Shown: positions 1-8,785 of the stretch, piece after piece
Layout: each line of letters opens with the position of its first letter
How positions within the stretch are numbered: the stretch's first letter is position 1
The notes under the pieces: generated by a model
Seen by the model: only the letters and a program-made list of their open reading frames with translations
Told to the model about the DNA's origin: nothing
Databases searched by the model: none
Program-made: the position numbers and the translations under genes
DNA from: Methanobrevibacter_A sp964431035
GTDB taxonomy: Archaea; Methanobacteriota; Methanobacteria; Methanobacteriales; Methanobacteriaceae
DNA: 64,000 nucleotides
Reading direction: 5' to 3'
Assembly (NCBI GenBank): GCA_964431035.1
Contig: CAYSIF010000005.1
Span: 1 to 64,000 of the forward strand

Positions 1-99
1 AAATAAACAAATAAACTAATTTTACACAAATGCCGTAACAACTTTACACTATCTTATTTAGTAAAAATTTATTAGTATTATTTTATCATATTATTAATT

Positions 100-639
100 A
101 TGACATTTAGTAAAAGAGGTTTGCTTATTGGTCGTATGCAACCGGTTCATAATGGACATATTGATATTATTAAAGAAACATTGAAAGAGGTTGATGAGTT
201 AATTATTGGTATTGGTAGTGCTCAGTTATCTCATACTTTAAAGGATCCTTTTACTGCTGGTGAGCGTTTGTTGATGCTTACTCATGCTTTGGTAGATGTT
301 AATATTCCACCTGAATCTTATTATATTATTCCTATGGAGGATATTCAGATGAATGCTGTTTGGGTTTCTCATGTTAAGATGATGACTCCTCCGTTTTCTA
401 AGGTTTATTCTGGCAATCCTCTTGTTAAGCGTTTATTTACAGAAGAAGGTTATGATGTTAAATCTCCTCATTTGTATAATCGTGAGGAGTTATCTGGTAC
501 TGAGATTAGAAGTAGGATTTTAAATGATGGTGATTGGGAGCATTTAGTTCCTAAGGCTACTATTGATTTGATTGATGAGATTGATGGTGTTAATCGCCTA
601 AAAGATTTAGCTAAAAAAGAAGTTAGTGAGTTAATTTAA
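100..639 (+). CDS. nadM: Nicotinamide-nucleotide adenylyltransferase, archaeal NadM type
   Basis: The 179-residue product transfers AMP from ATP to nicotinamide mononucleotide, the last step of NAD synthesis, and should be cytosolic. It has the nucleotidyltransferase signature GRMQPVHNGH at residues 11-20, which carries the HxGH motif, and a C-terminal SGTEIRSRI segment near residue 131 that corresponds to the second ATP-binding motif. Length fits archaeal NadM (about 170-180 residues). The ATG at 100 follows an AT-rich leader with no clear ribosome binding site, so the mRNA may be leaderless. It converges with moaE, and oligo-T runs lie between the two genes. Confidence 0.93.
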   Translation: MTFSKRGLLIGRMQPVHNGHIDIIKETLKEVDELIIGIGSAQLSHTLKDPFTAGERLLMLTHALVDVNIPPESYYIIPMEDIQMNAVWVSHVKMMTPPFSKVYSGNPLVKRLFTEEGYDVKSPHLYNREELSGTEIRSRILNDGDWEHLVPKATIDLIDEIDGVNRLKDLAKKEVSELI

Positions 640-686
640 TAAATTTTAATCTTTTTTTAAATAATAATTGGAATTAGAGTGTTTTT

Positions 687-1124
687 TTATCCTCCTGCAA
701 GGATTACTTCTATTCCATCGTCTGTTTCTATTTCTTTTTTGAAGTCTACTTCGTGTTTTACTCTTTCTATTACTTCACTTAGTGCTTTGTTTGTTTCTTG
801 TCTGTGTGCTCCTAGTACTGCTACTTGGAATAGTGGATCTCCTGTGTAGAATTCTCCTATGTAGTGGACTATGTTTACTTGTTTTACATTGTATTTTATT
901 TTTGTTGAGTCTGCGATTTTTTTTATTTCTTGTTTTGCTTTTTCTGTATCTGGTGTTGTTAGTGTTAGTTTTTTTATGATTTTGTTGTCTTCTTTTCCTC
1001 TTACGAATCCTGTGAATGTGTATATTGCTCCACAGTTGTCGATTTCTGGGTTTTTGTTTATATCGTTTATTAAATCTTCTGTTGTGTAGTATTCATCATC
1101 TTTTTTTATTAGTTTGATTATCAT
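687..1124 (-). CDS. moaE: Molybdopterin synthase catalytic subunit, MoaE family
   Basis: This 145-residue protein resembles MoaE, the large subunit of molybdopterin synthase that inserts sulfur into precursor Z. Family features are the GAIYTFTGFVRG segment (about 33-44), HYIGEFYTGD and then GAHRQETNKAL (about 105-115), followed by a Lys-rich stretch where the family carries catalytic lysines. An AGGAAA ribosome binding site precedes the ATG. No other cofactor gene sits beside it. A mobA homologue lies about 60 kb away in this window. Methanosphaera stadtmanae is described as lacking molybdopterin synthesis, so an orphan moaE would be of interest. The family call is good; activity is unproven. 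Confidence 0.82.
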   Translation of the reverse strand: MIIKLIKKDDEYYTTEDLINDINKNPEIDNCGAIYTFTGFVRGKEDNKIIKKLTLTTPDTEKAKQEIKKIADSTKIKYNVKQVNIVHYIGEFYTGDPLFQVAVLGAHRQETNKALSEVIERVKHEVDFKKEIETDDGIEVILAGG

Positions 1125-1253
1125 TTTATGTTTTTTCCTGAAATATTTTTTTTATAACTATTGTTATGTTATTTTGTATTTTTAAATTAAAATAGTTTAA
1201 GAATATTTAAAAAAAGTAGTAAAAAAATGGGAGAAAAAGTAAAAAGAAGAATT

Positions 1254-2966
1254 TTACCAGAATAAATCTACTTCTTTTAATTTATTTTCAAACCAATGAG
1301 ATTTTTCATCCGCATAACCTTTAATAATTATTGCTAAAACTAAAACAATCAAAGCATATAATATTAAAATAGAAAATGCTGGAATAAAATTAGCCCATAA
1401 TAATCCAAGAGAGGATTCACGAACCATTGTTATAGCATAAGTCATTGGCATAATTGGATAAAGTATTTGGAATATTGGATTCATTAACTTAATAGGGTAA
1501 ATTCCACCAGTAGATTGTATCTGCAATACTAACCAAACTACATTTGCTGCTTTACCAACATGACCTAAAGATGATACTAATGAGTATGTAATCATCATAA
1601 ATACTGCTGAAATTAGATAACAAGATAATAAGAACATTGGCATATTGGACACTTCAATTCCAAGTAATAATGCTCCAATAATTGTTACTGTTGCTTGTAA
1701 AACAGATAAAATTAAGAATAATGCTAATTTTCCAAAGTAAACTTCCACTGGCTCGTATTTTGTTCCTGTTGCTTGTCCTGGTTTAACCATTACTGTCGTA
1801 ATTACTCCACCAACCCACATTGATAGAACAATATAGAATGCTGCTACTTCAGAACCATATTCATCTACTTCATATAAGTTTGTTGTATTTAGTTTTACAG
1901 GAGAGTAGAAGTATTCTCCAAGTTGATCTTCATCAAGTCCTGTTACTGAACCTAAGGAATTTGATGCTCCTGAAAGTGCACTTGATGCAGATAATAATGC
2001 TGATGCAGATGAAGATGCTAGTAATTGTGATCCTGCCGCTAATGTTAAAGCACCGTTAGCTAATTGTACTGAGCTTCCTGCTAATTTAGAGCTTCCTTGT
2101 GCAAGATTGCTTGATTGGCCTGCTAGTGTTGAACTTGAGTTAGCTAAACCTGCTACACCATGAACTAATGTTTCTACTTGAGGAGGATAAGTGTGTGATG
2201 CTATTTCTTGCTCTATTTGATTTGAAGCTTGTGAAATCTGTGATGCTCCACTAGATATTTGGGATGCTCCACCGGATACTTGGCCTGCACCGTTTGAAAC
2301 TTGTGATGCTCCACTTGAAACTTGGGAGGAACCACTGGAAATTTGGTTTGCACCTGATTGTACTTGGCCTGCTCCACTAGCTAGTTGTGATGATCCTGAT
2401 GCTAAGCTTGATTGTAGTTCACCAAGTTTTCCATATGCTGCGAGATTTATAAATTCTACGATTTCAGCATTCATATCTTTGTAGATTGCATTTGCTCCAG
2501 TATCACTTAGACGAGGACTCATTGGATTTTCTTTTCTGTTTACTATGTATTCAAGTATTCCTGAGTGTGGGTCGCCTGTTGTTATTGATACTATGTCTTG
2601 GCTGAAGGTTTCGGGTATTATTATTCCTCCAGCATAATCTCCCCTGATAACACCCTCTCGCAGCTCTGTTTCATTTACGAAATGCCAGTGAAATTCTTGA
2701 TTATTTTTTAATTTATCTACTAAGTCATTACCTAGTGTAAGGTTTAGTCCCTCATATGTGGCTCCTTTATCTAGGTTTGTTATTGCAAAGTCTAATTCCT
2801 CAGTATTTCCATAAATATCCCAACATGCAGCTATGTTTAGAAGAGCATATAATGATGGTAATATTATTATTGCTGTTAAAACAAGAATTACTATTGGATT
2901 TTTTACTGTGGATTTTAGATCTTTTTTAACAATTTCTAAAATGTTTTTACCATGTAATTTTACCAC
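1254..2966 (-). CDS. YhgE/Pip-like ABC-2 family membrane protein with Ser/Gly/Ala repeat region
   Basis: The 570-residue protein has one N-terminal membrane segment (about residues 24-46), a large outside domain, and about five C-terminal membrane segments. This is the layout of YhgE/Pip proteins, which are related to ABC-2 permeases. Residues about 185-250 and 270-335 are built from short near-repeats of the type SGASQVSSGA and LAGSS, likely a long coiled or stalk-like region. Function in archaea is unknown; bacterial relatives include the phage infection protein Pip and ESX-like accessory proteins. The start is GTG, preceded by GGGAGA at normal spacing. No ATPase gene adjoins it, so it is probably not half of a classical exporter. 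Confidence 0.75.
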   Translation of the reverse strand: MVKLHGKNILEIVKKDLKSTVKNPIVILVLTAIIILPSLYALLNIAACWDIYGNTEELDFAITNLDKGATYEGLNLTLGNDLVDKLKNNQEFHWHFVNETELREGVIRGDYAGGIIIPETFSQDIVSITTGDPHSGILEYIVNRKENPMSPRLSDTGANAIYKDMNAEIVEFINLAAYGKLGELQSSLASGSSQLASGAGQVQSGANQISSGSSQVSSGASQVSNGAGQVSGGASQISSGASQISQASNQIEQEIASHTYPPQVETLVHGVAGLANSSSTLAGQSSNLAQGSSKLAGSSVQLANGALTLAAGSQLLASSSASALLSASSALSGASNSLGSVTGLDEDQLGEYFYSPVKLNTTNLYEVDEYGSEVAAFYIVLSMWVGGVITTVMVKPGQATGTKYEPVEVYFGKLALFLILSVLQATVTIIGALLLGIEVSNMPMFLLSCYLISAVFMMITYSLVSSLGHVGKAANVVWLVLQIQSTGGIYPIKLMNPIFQILYPIMPMTYAITMVRESSLGLLWANFIPAFSILILYALIVLVLAIIIKGYADEKSHWFENKLKEVDLFW

Positions 2967-3080
2967 TTTTTTTATTCTCCCATTAAATTATCTATAATAT
3001 TATTACTTTTCTTTATGATATTATATAATAATTTATAAAATGTTGTCTAAATCAACTAAAGCAGAGGATAATAAAAAAAA

Positions 3081-3242
3081 TTAGTTAAAAAAGAATAATT
3101 TAGCAAACATTAAAACTAAAATTGCAATAATTACTAAAATCAAAATATAGAAAATTCCATCAAAATTTTGTTCTTTAAACCTATGATATGCAAAATAAGC
3201 AAGTAATAAGATTATTATTAAATCTAAAATTTGTACAATCAT
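3081..3242 (-). CDS. Small two-segment membrane protein, unknown function
   Basis: A 53-codon frame starts at ATG 3242 behind a good AAGGGGA ribosome binding site and ends at TAA. The translation starts MIVQILDLII and forms two hydrophobic helices (about residues 2-19 and 30-52) separated by a short polar loop with His, Arg, Lys and Asp. The hydrophobic pattern together with the ribosome binding site is the only evidence for a real gene; I recognise no family. It lies alone between the YhgE-like gene and thi4. Confidence 0.55.
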   Translation of the reverse strand: MIVQILDLIIILLLAYFAYHRFKEQNFDGIFYILILVIIAILVLMFAKLFFFN

Positions 3243-3347
3243 TATTAATTTCCCCTTTAATTTTATATTTTTATTAGAACAATAATATTATGTATATAAA
3301 TAAATTATTAAATTTACTTTAAATATTTTTTTAAAAAGAAAATATAA

Positions 3348-3359
3348 TAACAATTGTTA
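3348..3359. promoter_or_regulatory. Perfect 12-bp palindrome upstream of thi4
   Basis: TAACAATTGTTA reads the same on both strands and lies 40 bp before the thi4 start, about 20 bp after a TATA-like TTTAAATATT. This position near the expected transcription start would suit a repressor site for the thiamine pair. It is short and AT-rich, so chance is possible. Confidence 0.35.
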
Positions 3360-3398
3360 ACAAATACAAATTATATAAAAAAAATGGAGAAAAAATAA

Positions 3399-4181
3399 AT
3401 GAAACAACTAGACGACATCACAGTATCCAAAGCAATAATCGAAGAATATATGAACGACCTACTAGACTACACTGAAATGGATGTAGCAATAGTGGGAGGC
3501 GGACCATCAGGAGTAACCGCAGGATACTACCTAGCAAAACAAGGATACAAAGTAGCATTATTCGAAAGAAAACTAAGCATAGGAGGAGGAATGTGGGGCG
3601 GAGGAATGATGTTCAACAAAATCGTCGTCCAAGAAGAAGGAAAAAGAATACTAGACGAACTAGACATCACCTCAAAAAAATACACAGACAACTACTACAC
3701 AATAGACTCAATAGAGTGTACATCAACACTATGTTCCAAAGCAGTGAAAGCAGGACTAAAAATATTCAACTTAATAAGTGTAGAAGACGTAATGATAAGA
3801 GAAGACGGAATAAACGGACTAGTACTCAACTGGAGCTCAGTAGAAATGTCCGGACTACACATCGACCCACTAACAGTAAAAAGTAAAGCAGTAATAGATG
3901 CAACAGGACACCCATGCGAAGTTACAAAAATAGTGCAAAACAAACTAGAAGGCAAACTAAACACAAAAACAGGAAACATAATGGGAGAAAAATCCATGTG
4001 GGCAGACAGAGCAGAAGGAGAAATACTAAACAATGTAACCGAAGTCTACCCAGGATTATACGTAACAGGAATGGCAGCAAACGCAGTACACGGATCCACA
4101 AGAATGGGACCAATATTCGGAGGAATGCTCCTATCAGGAGAATACGTTGCAGACAAAGTAATTGAAAAAATAAAAAAATAA
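3399..4181 (+). CDS. thi4: Thiamine thiazole synthase, archaeal sulfide-using Thi4 type
   Basis: The 260-residue flavin-fold protein makes the thiazole precursor of thiamine from NAD and glycine. Visible features are the dinucleotide-binding AIVGGGPSG (30-38), the GGGMWGGGMMF segment (62-72), the DATGHPCE motif (168-174) and a C-terminal GSTRMGPIFGGM segment. In yeast Thi4 a cysteine donates its own sulfur; here the matching position appears to be His171, as described for archaeal enzymes that take free sulfide catalytically. GGAG precedes the ATG. thiM follows after 15 bp, so the two are probably one thiamine operon. The coding strand is strikingly A/C-rich compared with upstream genes. Confidence 0.92.
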   Translation: MKQLDDITVSKAIIEEYMNDLLDYTEMDVAIVGGGPSGVTAGYYLAKQGYKVALFERKLSIGGGMWGGGMMFNKIVVQEEGKRILDELDITSKKYTDNYYTIDSIECTSTLCSKAVKAGLKIFNLISVEDVMIREDGINGLVLNWSSVEMSGLHIDPLTVKSKAVIDATGHPCEVTKIVQNKLEGKLNTKTGNIMGEKSMWADRAEGEILNNVTEVYPGLYVTGMAANAVHGSTRMGPIFGGMLLSGEYVADKVIEKIKK

Positions 4182-4196
4182 AGGAACAAAACAAAT

Positions 4197-5036
4197 ATGA
4201 TAAATAAAACCCAAGAAACAATCACCAACTTAAGAGAAAAAAGCCCACTAACACACTGCATCACAAATTTCGTAACAGTAAACGATTGTGCAAATGCAGT
4301 ACTTGCAATAGGCGGTTCACCAATAATGGCAAACGAACCAACTGAAGCAGAAGAAATAGGCACCATTGCAAACAGTTTACTAATCAATATAGGAACACTA
4401 ACAAAAAACCAAATAAAAGCAATGGAAGTAGCAAGCCAACATGCACACAAAACAAACACACCATTTGTATTAGACCCTGTAGGTATTGGAGTAAGCAAAA
4501 TAAGAAACCAAACCTCAATAAACATAATAAAAAATAGTAAACCACAAATTATACGTGGAAACTTATCTGAAATAAAAGCCATTGCAACATTAATCGGAAT
4601 ACTCGAAGAATGCAGTACAGTAAAAGGTGTAGATGTATCTGAAAATGATATAATAAATGAAGATACAGTTAATGAAACTGGAATTTTAATAAAAAATATT
4701 GCAAGCAAATTAAACACAGTTATTGCAGTATCTGGACCAATTGATATAATCTCTGATGGACAGGATGTTTATTATATAAGAAATGGGGATAAAATGATGT
4801 CTCAGATAACTGGAAGTGGTTGTATGCTTGGATGTGTGATGGCATCATATTTAGCAATAACAAATCCTTTAGAAGCTGCAATTACGGCAACACTTGTTTT
4901 AGGAGTATCTGGTGAAATAAGTGCTGAAAAATCTAAAGATGAAGGTACTGGTACCTTTAGAACAAATTTAATTGATGAATTATCAAAAATTAATCCAGAT
5001 ACTATTGAAAAATATGGTAATTTAAGTAAGGAATAA
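4197..5036 (+). CDS. thiM: Hydroxyethylthiazole kinase
   Basis: The 279-residue ribokinase-fold enzyme phosphorylates 4-methyl-5-hydroxyethylthiazole, a salvage step in thiamine synthesis. Features: HCITNFVTVNDCAN near the N-terminus, FVLDPVGIGVS at about 91-101, and the C-terminal GSGCMLGCV anion-hole motif (about 203-211) with the catalytic Cys. An AAAGGAAC ribosome binding site lies between it and thi4, so the two are probably cotranscribed. Base use changes within the gene. The first about 400 bp are A/C-rich like thi4, and the rest uses T-ending codons. An AT hairpin after the stop separates it from the convergent cyclic-DPG synthetase gene. Confidence 0.92.
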   Translation: MINKTQETITNLREKSPLTHCITNFVTVNDCANAVLAIGGSPIMANEPTEAEEIGTIANSLLINIGTLTKNQIKAMEVASQHAHKTNTPFVLDPVGIGVSKIRNQTSINIIKNSKPQIIRGNLSEIKAIATLIGILEECSTVKGVDVSENDIINEDTVNETGILIKNIASKLNTVIAVSGPIDIISDGQDVYYIRNGDKMMSQITGSGCMLGCVMASYLAITNPLEAAITATLVLGVSGEISAEKSKDEGTGTFRTNLIDELSKINPDTIEKYGNLSKE

Positions 5037-5053
5037 AAAAATTACCATTATTT

Positions 5054-6433
5054 TTATTCTTTTTTATTAAATTCTTCTATTGTATTATCTGCTAGTTCTA
5101 ATACTGTTTCTTTTAAATCTGGATAATCATTACTTATTGGTATTGGTATATTATCACAGTATACAACATCTAAGCCTGCATCTAGAGAGTCTTTTGTTAC
5201 TACATCTACTGCTGCTGCTTTTAGTTCTGTTAGTATTAAATCAACATCATCAATATATTTTTCTATATCTTTTTGTAGTAGTGGTCTGTTTGATAGGTGT
5301 GATGTTGTTCCTATAACTTTACAGCCATATTCTTCTTCTAGGTATTCTACTAGTATGTCTTTTACTTGTTCTGGTGCTGTTGTTGCGAATAGTATTTTCT
5401 TATTTGATATGTTATCTAGTGGTTTTGGTCTGAATACTGTTGAGATTATTTTTGCTTTTGGGTTTAGTTTGTGTGCGTAGTCTTCTATTTTTTTTACTTG
5501 TTCTGGTGTTGTCATTGGTTGTTCGCACATTGTTAGGATTATTAAGTCTGCTAGCATTATTCTTAGTGGTCCGAAGTAGTGTTCTATGTTCATTAGTGGT
5601 TGGTTTGCTCCTATGAGTAGTATTGTTGAGTCTGTTTTTATTGGTGGTATTGCTGCACCGCTTCCTTCGAATATTATGAATTTGTTTTCTACGGTGTTTG
5701 CTATTTCTGCTCCTTGTATCATGTTTGTTTGGAATACTTCTCCTGTCATTCCTCCACCGCATCGTCTGCATCCTATTGTGAGTATTCTGCTCATTAGTGC
5801 ATCTTCCCAGTGGTCGCTTGCTGCGTGAACTCCTTTGTTTGCTTGTTCCATTAGGAATTCTGGTGTTATTTTGAATGTGTCTCCATGGACTACTTCCGGT
5901 TTTTCTGGTCCTCCTCTTCCCATTGCAACTACGCATGGTTTGTATTCGTTTTTATCTAATAGTCTGGAGATGTATCCTGATACTGCTGTTTTTCCTATAC
6001 GTTTTCCTGTTCCTATAATTTTTAGGCTTGGTTTTGTGCATATTTCTTTTTGTGTGAATGGTGTGAATGTGAAATCTGGTCCTTTATATGTTACATTTTC
6101 GTTTAGGACTTTGGATGCTATTTGGAATCTTTTACTGTAGTCAAGTACTGGTTCGTCACTTAAATCCATAACTGAGTCTGCGTTGTATTCTTTTATTACT
6201 TTTACTATTAAGTCATAAGGGATTTGTTTTTTATCTTCTCCGAAGTATACTGGGAATCCCATCATTTCACTGTATTTATCTTCGTTTTCTGTTTTTAGTT
6301 TTTCTGTTCCTCCTATGAATACTAGTGCTTGTACTTCTATGTTTTCTTGGTTGTTTAATGTTTCTACACTTGATTTGGTGACTGGAAGGTAGTGTTCACC
6401 ATCCACTAGACATATTGTTTTTTCAGGACTCAT
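5054..6433 (-). CDS. cpgS: Cyclic 2,3-diphosphoglycerate synthetase
   Basis: The 459-residue protein matches the methanogen enzyme that closes 2,3-diphosphoglycerate to its cyclic form using ATP. Cyclic DPG is an abundant cytoplasmic phosphate and solute of Methanobacteriales. The Methanothermus fervidus enzyme has about the same length. A P-loop-like GTGKRIGKT sits at residues 141-149 and a Cys-rich IGCRRCGGGMTGE segment follows near 217-229. The C-terminal third has the ILTELKAAAVDV motif. It runs convergently to thiM and lies 63 bp downstream of the ABC permease gene on the same strand, with its own short AT leader. The call rests on family memory of the whole sequence. Confidence 0.88.
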   Translation of the reverse strand: MSPEKTICLVDGEHYLPVTKSSVETLNNQENIEVQALVFIGGTEKLKTENEDKYSEMMGFPVYFGEDKKQIPYDLIVKVIKEYNADSVMDLSDEPVLDYSKRFQIASKVLNENVTYKGPDFTFTPFTQKEICTKPSLKIIGTGKRIGKTAVSGYISRLLDKNEYKPCVVAMGRGGPEKPEVVHGDTFKITPEFLMEQANKGVHAASDHWEDALMSRILTIGCRRCGGGMTGEVFQTNMIQGAEIANTVENKFIIFEGSGAAIPPIKTDSTILLIGANQPLMNIEHYFGPLRIMLADLIILTMCEQPMTTPEQVKKIEDYAHKLNPKAKIISTVFRPKPLDNISNKKILFATTAPEQVKDILVEYLEEEYGCKVIGTTSHLSNRPLLQKDIEKYIDDVDLILTELKAAAVDVVTKDSLDAGLDVVYCDNIPIPISNDYPDLKETVLELADNTIEEFNKKE

Positions 6434-6496
6434 AGTATTATTTTTTATTTGTTGAATTTTTTATATTTTTTTATATTGTCTTGTAGTGAATTGGGT

Positions 6497-8767
6497 TTAT
6501 TCTACGTCTTTTAATGATTCTACCATGTTTACGTTTTTGATTTTTCTTGAAAATGATAGGTTTACTATTATTGATACTCCGAATGTTATTATGAATGTTA
6601 TTATGATGTTTGGTATGTAGAGGTTGCTTGGGAAGTAGTAGTCTTGTCCTACTGTTGACATCATGAATTGTAGTACGATTTTTCCTAGTGGTATTCCTAT
6701 TAGGAATCCTATTGTTGAGAACCATAGGTTTTGTGTTAAAAGTATTCTTCTTAGGTTTTTTGATTTGAATCCTAGTACTTTTAGTGTTGCTAAGTCTCTT
6801 TTTATTTCTGTAAATGATAGTAGTCCTAGGTTGTATAGTACTACTAGTGATAGGGCTGCTGCGAATATTATTAGTATGTATACTTCGCTCATCATGGATT
6901 CTGTTATGTCTTCCCATGTTGTTATTAGGTTGTCCATTGTTTGTGTGCTTTTGACTCCTGTGTAGTTTGTGTTTACTGTTTCTTCTGTTATTATGCTTGT
7001 TGGTGTGTATGTTATGTTTGAGTCTTCTAGGTTTTCTTGGGAAATCATCATTCCTTGTGCTACTGGTGTTGTGTATATTAGGGTTACTTCTGATTCTACC
7101 CATTTATCTGATCCTGTTAAGTGCCATTTTATGGTGTCTCCTTTGTTAATGTTTAGTTTTTCTGCGATTTTGCTTGATATTGCTACTCCATCTTCTGGTA
7201 GTTCTAGTTGTTGTCTGTTTTCGTCTGTTGGGTTTATTAGTTTTGTGTCGTTTATTACTGTTATCGATCCTAGTGTGTCTTCGTTTTTGTATTCTATTTC
7301 AATTGATCCTTCCATTATTGTTTCGGCATTTATGTCGTTTAGTATGTTGTCTATTTGTGTGTTTGTTATGTTTTCTTCTAGTGTTAGTTTTGTGTTGTAG
7401 TGGTTTATGTCTGAGTATTGCCATTGTTTTACATCTTCCATTGAGTCGCCTGCTCCAAATGATGCAAGTAGTATTACTGTGCATGCTAATACTCCGAATA
7501 TTGACATTAGTGATCTTATTTTGTTTCTTTTTGCGTCTCTGAAGTTCCATCTTGTGTTGAAGCTTAGTTTTTTCCAGAGTTTTGATTTTTCTATTATTCC
7601 TTGTTTCATGCTTTTTGGGGCTTTTGGTTTGATTGTTTGTGCTGGTGATTCTTTGTTTATGCTTCTGATACTTAGGAATGTTATTAGTACTGAGAGTATT
7701 ATCATGAGTATTGCTATTATTATGAAGTTTATGTCGTATCCTGGATGCCAGTATGGGAGTGTGTATGCGGTTTGCATGCTTGGGAAGAATAGGTATGGTA
7801 TTGTCATTGGTCCTAGTATTAGTCCTAGTATTGATCCTATTGTTGTTAGGAATAGTCCGTAGCTTATGTAGTGTAGTGTTATTGTTTTGTTACTGTATCC
7901 TAGTGCTTTTAGTGTTCCTATTTGTGTTCTTTGATTGTTTATTAGTCGTGTCATTGTTGTTAGTAATGTTAATAGTGATACTATTACGAATATTACTGGG
8001 ATTGCTCCTTCTAGCATTTGGTGTTGTTCTATTTCGTCACTGAATTGGTGGTAGCTTATGAAGTCTTCTTGTTCTAGGTATTGTGTGTAGTTTTCTTCAC
8101 CTATTGTGTTTGTTATTTGGTTTTCTAGGTTGTCTGTTGTTGTGTCTATTAATAGTGTGTTGTATTGGACGTTTGTTGGGAATGCTTTGTAGGATATGTA
8201 TGCGTATCCTATTTCTTGGAAGTTTGGCATTAGTCCGTTGTCTTGTGTTTCGTAGACATAGTCTGGTGAGTATCCTATTCCTTTTATTTCTTTTGTGATT
8301 TTTATTTGGTTGTATTCTAGTGTTATGTTGTCTCCTATTGTGAGGTTGTTTGCATCTGCGAATCTTTTATCTAACCATATTCCGTTTTCATCGCTTAGGT
8401 TTATGTTTTCTCCTTGTATTAGGTAGAATTTACTTATTTGGTTTTTTTCTATTACGTGCAGTGTTATTTCTGGATTGTTTTCTAGTTGTGCTATTGTTGG
8501 TAGTATTAGTTGTTGTTCTGTGTTGTTTATTCCGTTTATGTTTTGTAGTTCGTTTATTGTGTTGTTGTTGAGGTTATTTGCATATATTGTTATGTCTGCT
8601 AGGTTGGTGTCTGTGTAGTATTGGTTGGAGCAGTCTATTAGTCCTGTTGCTTCTGCTCCGATTCCTGCAAATGCGAAGACTCCTATGAATGCCATTAGGA
8701 ATATTGATATGAATTGTGCTTTGTTGTCTTTGAAGTCTCGAAGCATTTTTTTGTATAGTTTTGACAT
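6497..8767 (-). CDS. FtsX/MacB-type ABC transporter permease
   Basis: The 756-residue permease has one membrane segment near residues 15-37 followed by a long extracytoplasmic domain. Three segments follow at about 250-365, then the pattern repeats: a segment at about 425-445, a second outer domain, and three C-terminal segments. That duplicated FtsX/MacB layout is typical of archaeal and Gram-positive exporters of lipids or peptides. ATG 8767 is preferred over an upstream in-frame GTG because GGGTG lies about 8 bp before it. The ATPase gene ends 18 bp upstream, so the pair forms one exporter. Substrate is unknown. No export accessory protein is next to it. Confidence 0.85.
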   Translation of the reverse strand: MSKLYKKMLRDFKDNKAQFISIFLMAFIGVFAFAGIGAEATGLIDCSNQYYTDTNLADITIYANNLNNNTINELQNINGINNTEQQLILPTIAQLENNPEITLHVIEKNQISKFYLIQGENINLSDENGIWLDKRFADANNLTIGDNITLEYNQIKITKEIKGIGYSPDYVYETQDNGLMPNFQEIGYAYISYKAFPTNVQYNTLLIDTTTDNLENQITNTIGEENYTQYLEQEDFISYHQFSDEIEQHQMLEGAIPVIFVIVSLLTLLTTMTRLINNQRTQIGTLKALGYSNKTITLHYISYGLFLTTIGSILGLILGPMTIPYLFFPSMQTAYTLPYWHPGYDINFIIIAILMIILSVLITFLSIRSINKESPAQTIKPKAPKSMKQGIIEKSKLWKKLSFNTRWNFRDAKRNKIRSLMSIFGVLACTVILLASFGAGDSMEDVKQWQYSDINHYNTKLTLEENITNTQIDNILNDINAETIMEGSIEIEYKNEDTLGSITVINDTKLINPTDENRQQLELPEDGVAISSKIAEKLNINKGDTIKWHLTGSDKWVESEVTLIYTTPVAQGMMISQENLEDSNITYTPTSIITEETVNTNYTGVKSTQTMDNLITTWEDITESMMSEVYILIIFAAALSLVVLYNLGLLSFTEIKRDLATLKVLGFKSKNLRRILLTQNLWFSTIGFLIGIPLGKIVLQFMMSTVGQDYYFPSNLYIPNIIITFIITFGVSIIVNLSFSRKIKNVNMVESLKDVE

Positions 8768-8785
8768 TGTATTCACACCCTTTTG

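Noticed and set aside
6471..7103. Long overlapping open frames opposite or within the ABC permease, and similar ones across the window
   Set aside because: They are shadows of real genes, caused by the strong base skew that removes stop codons from other frames.
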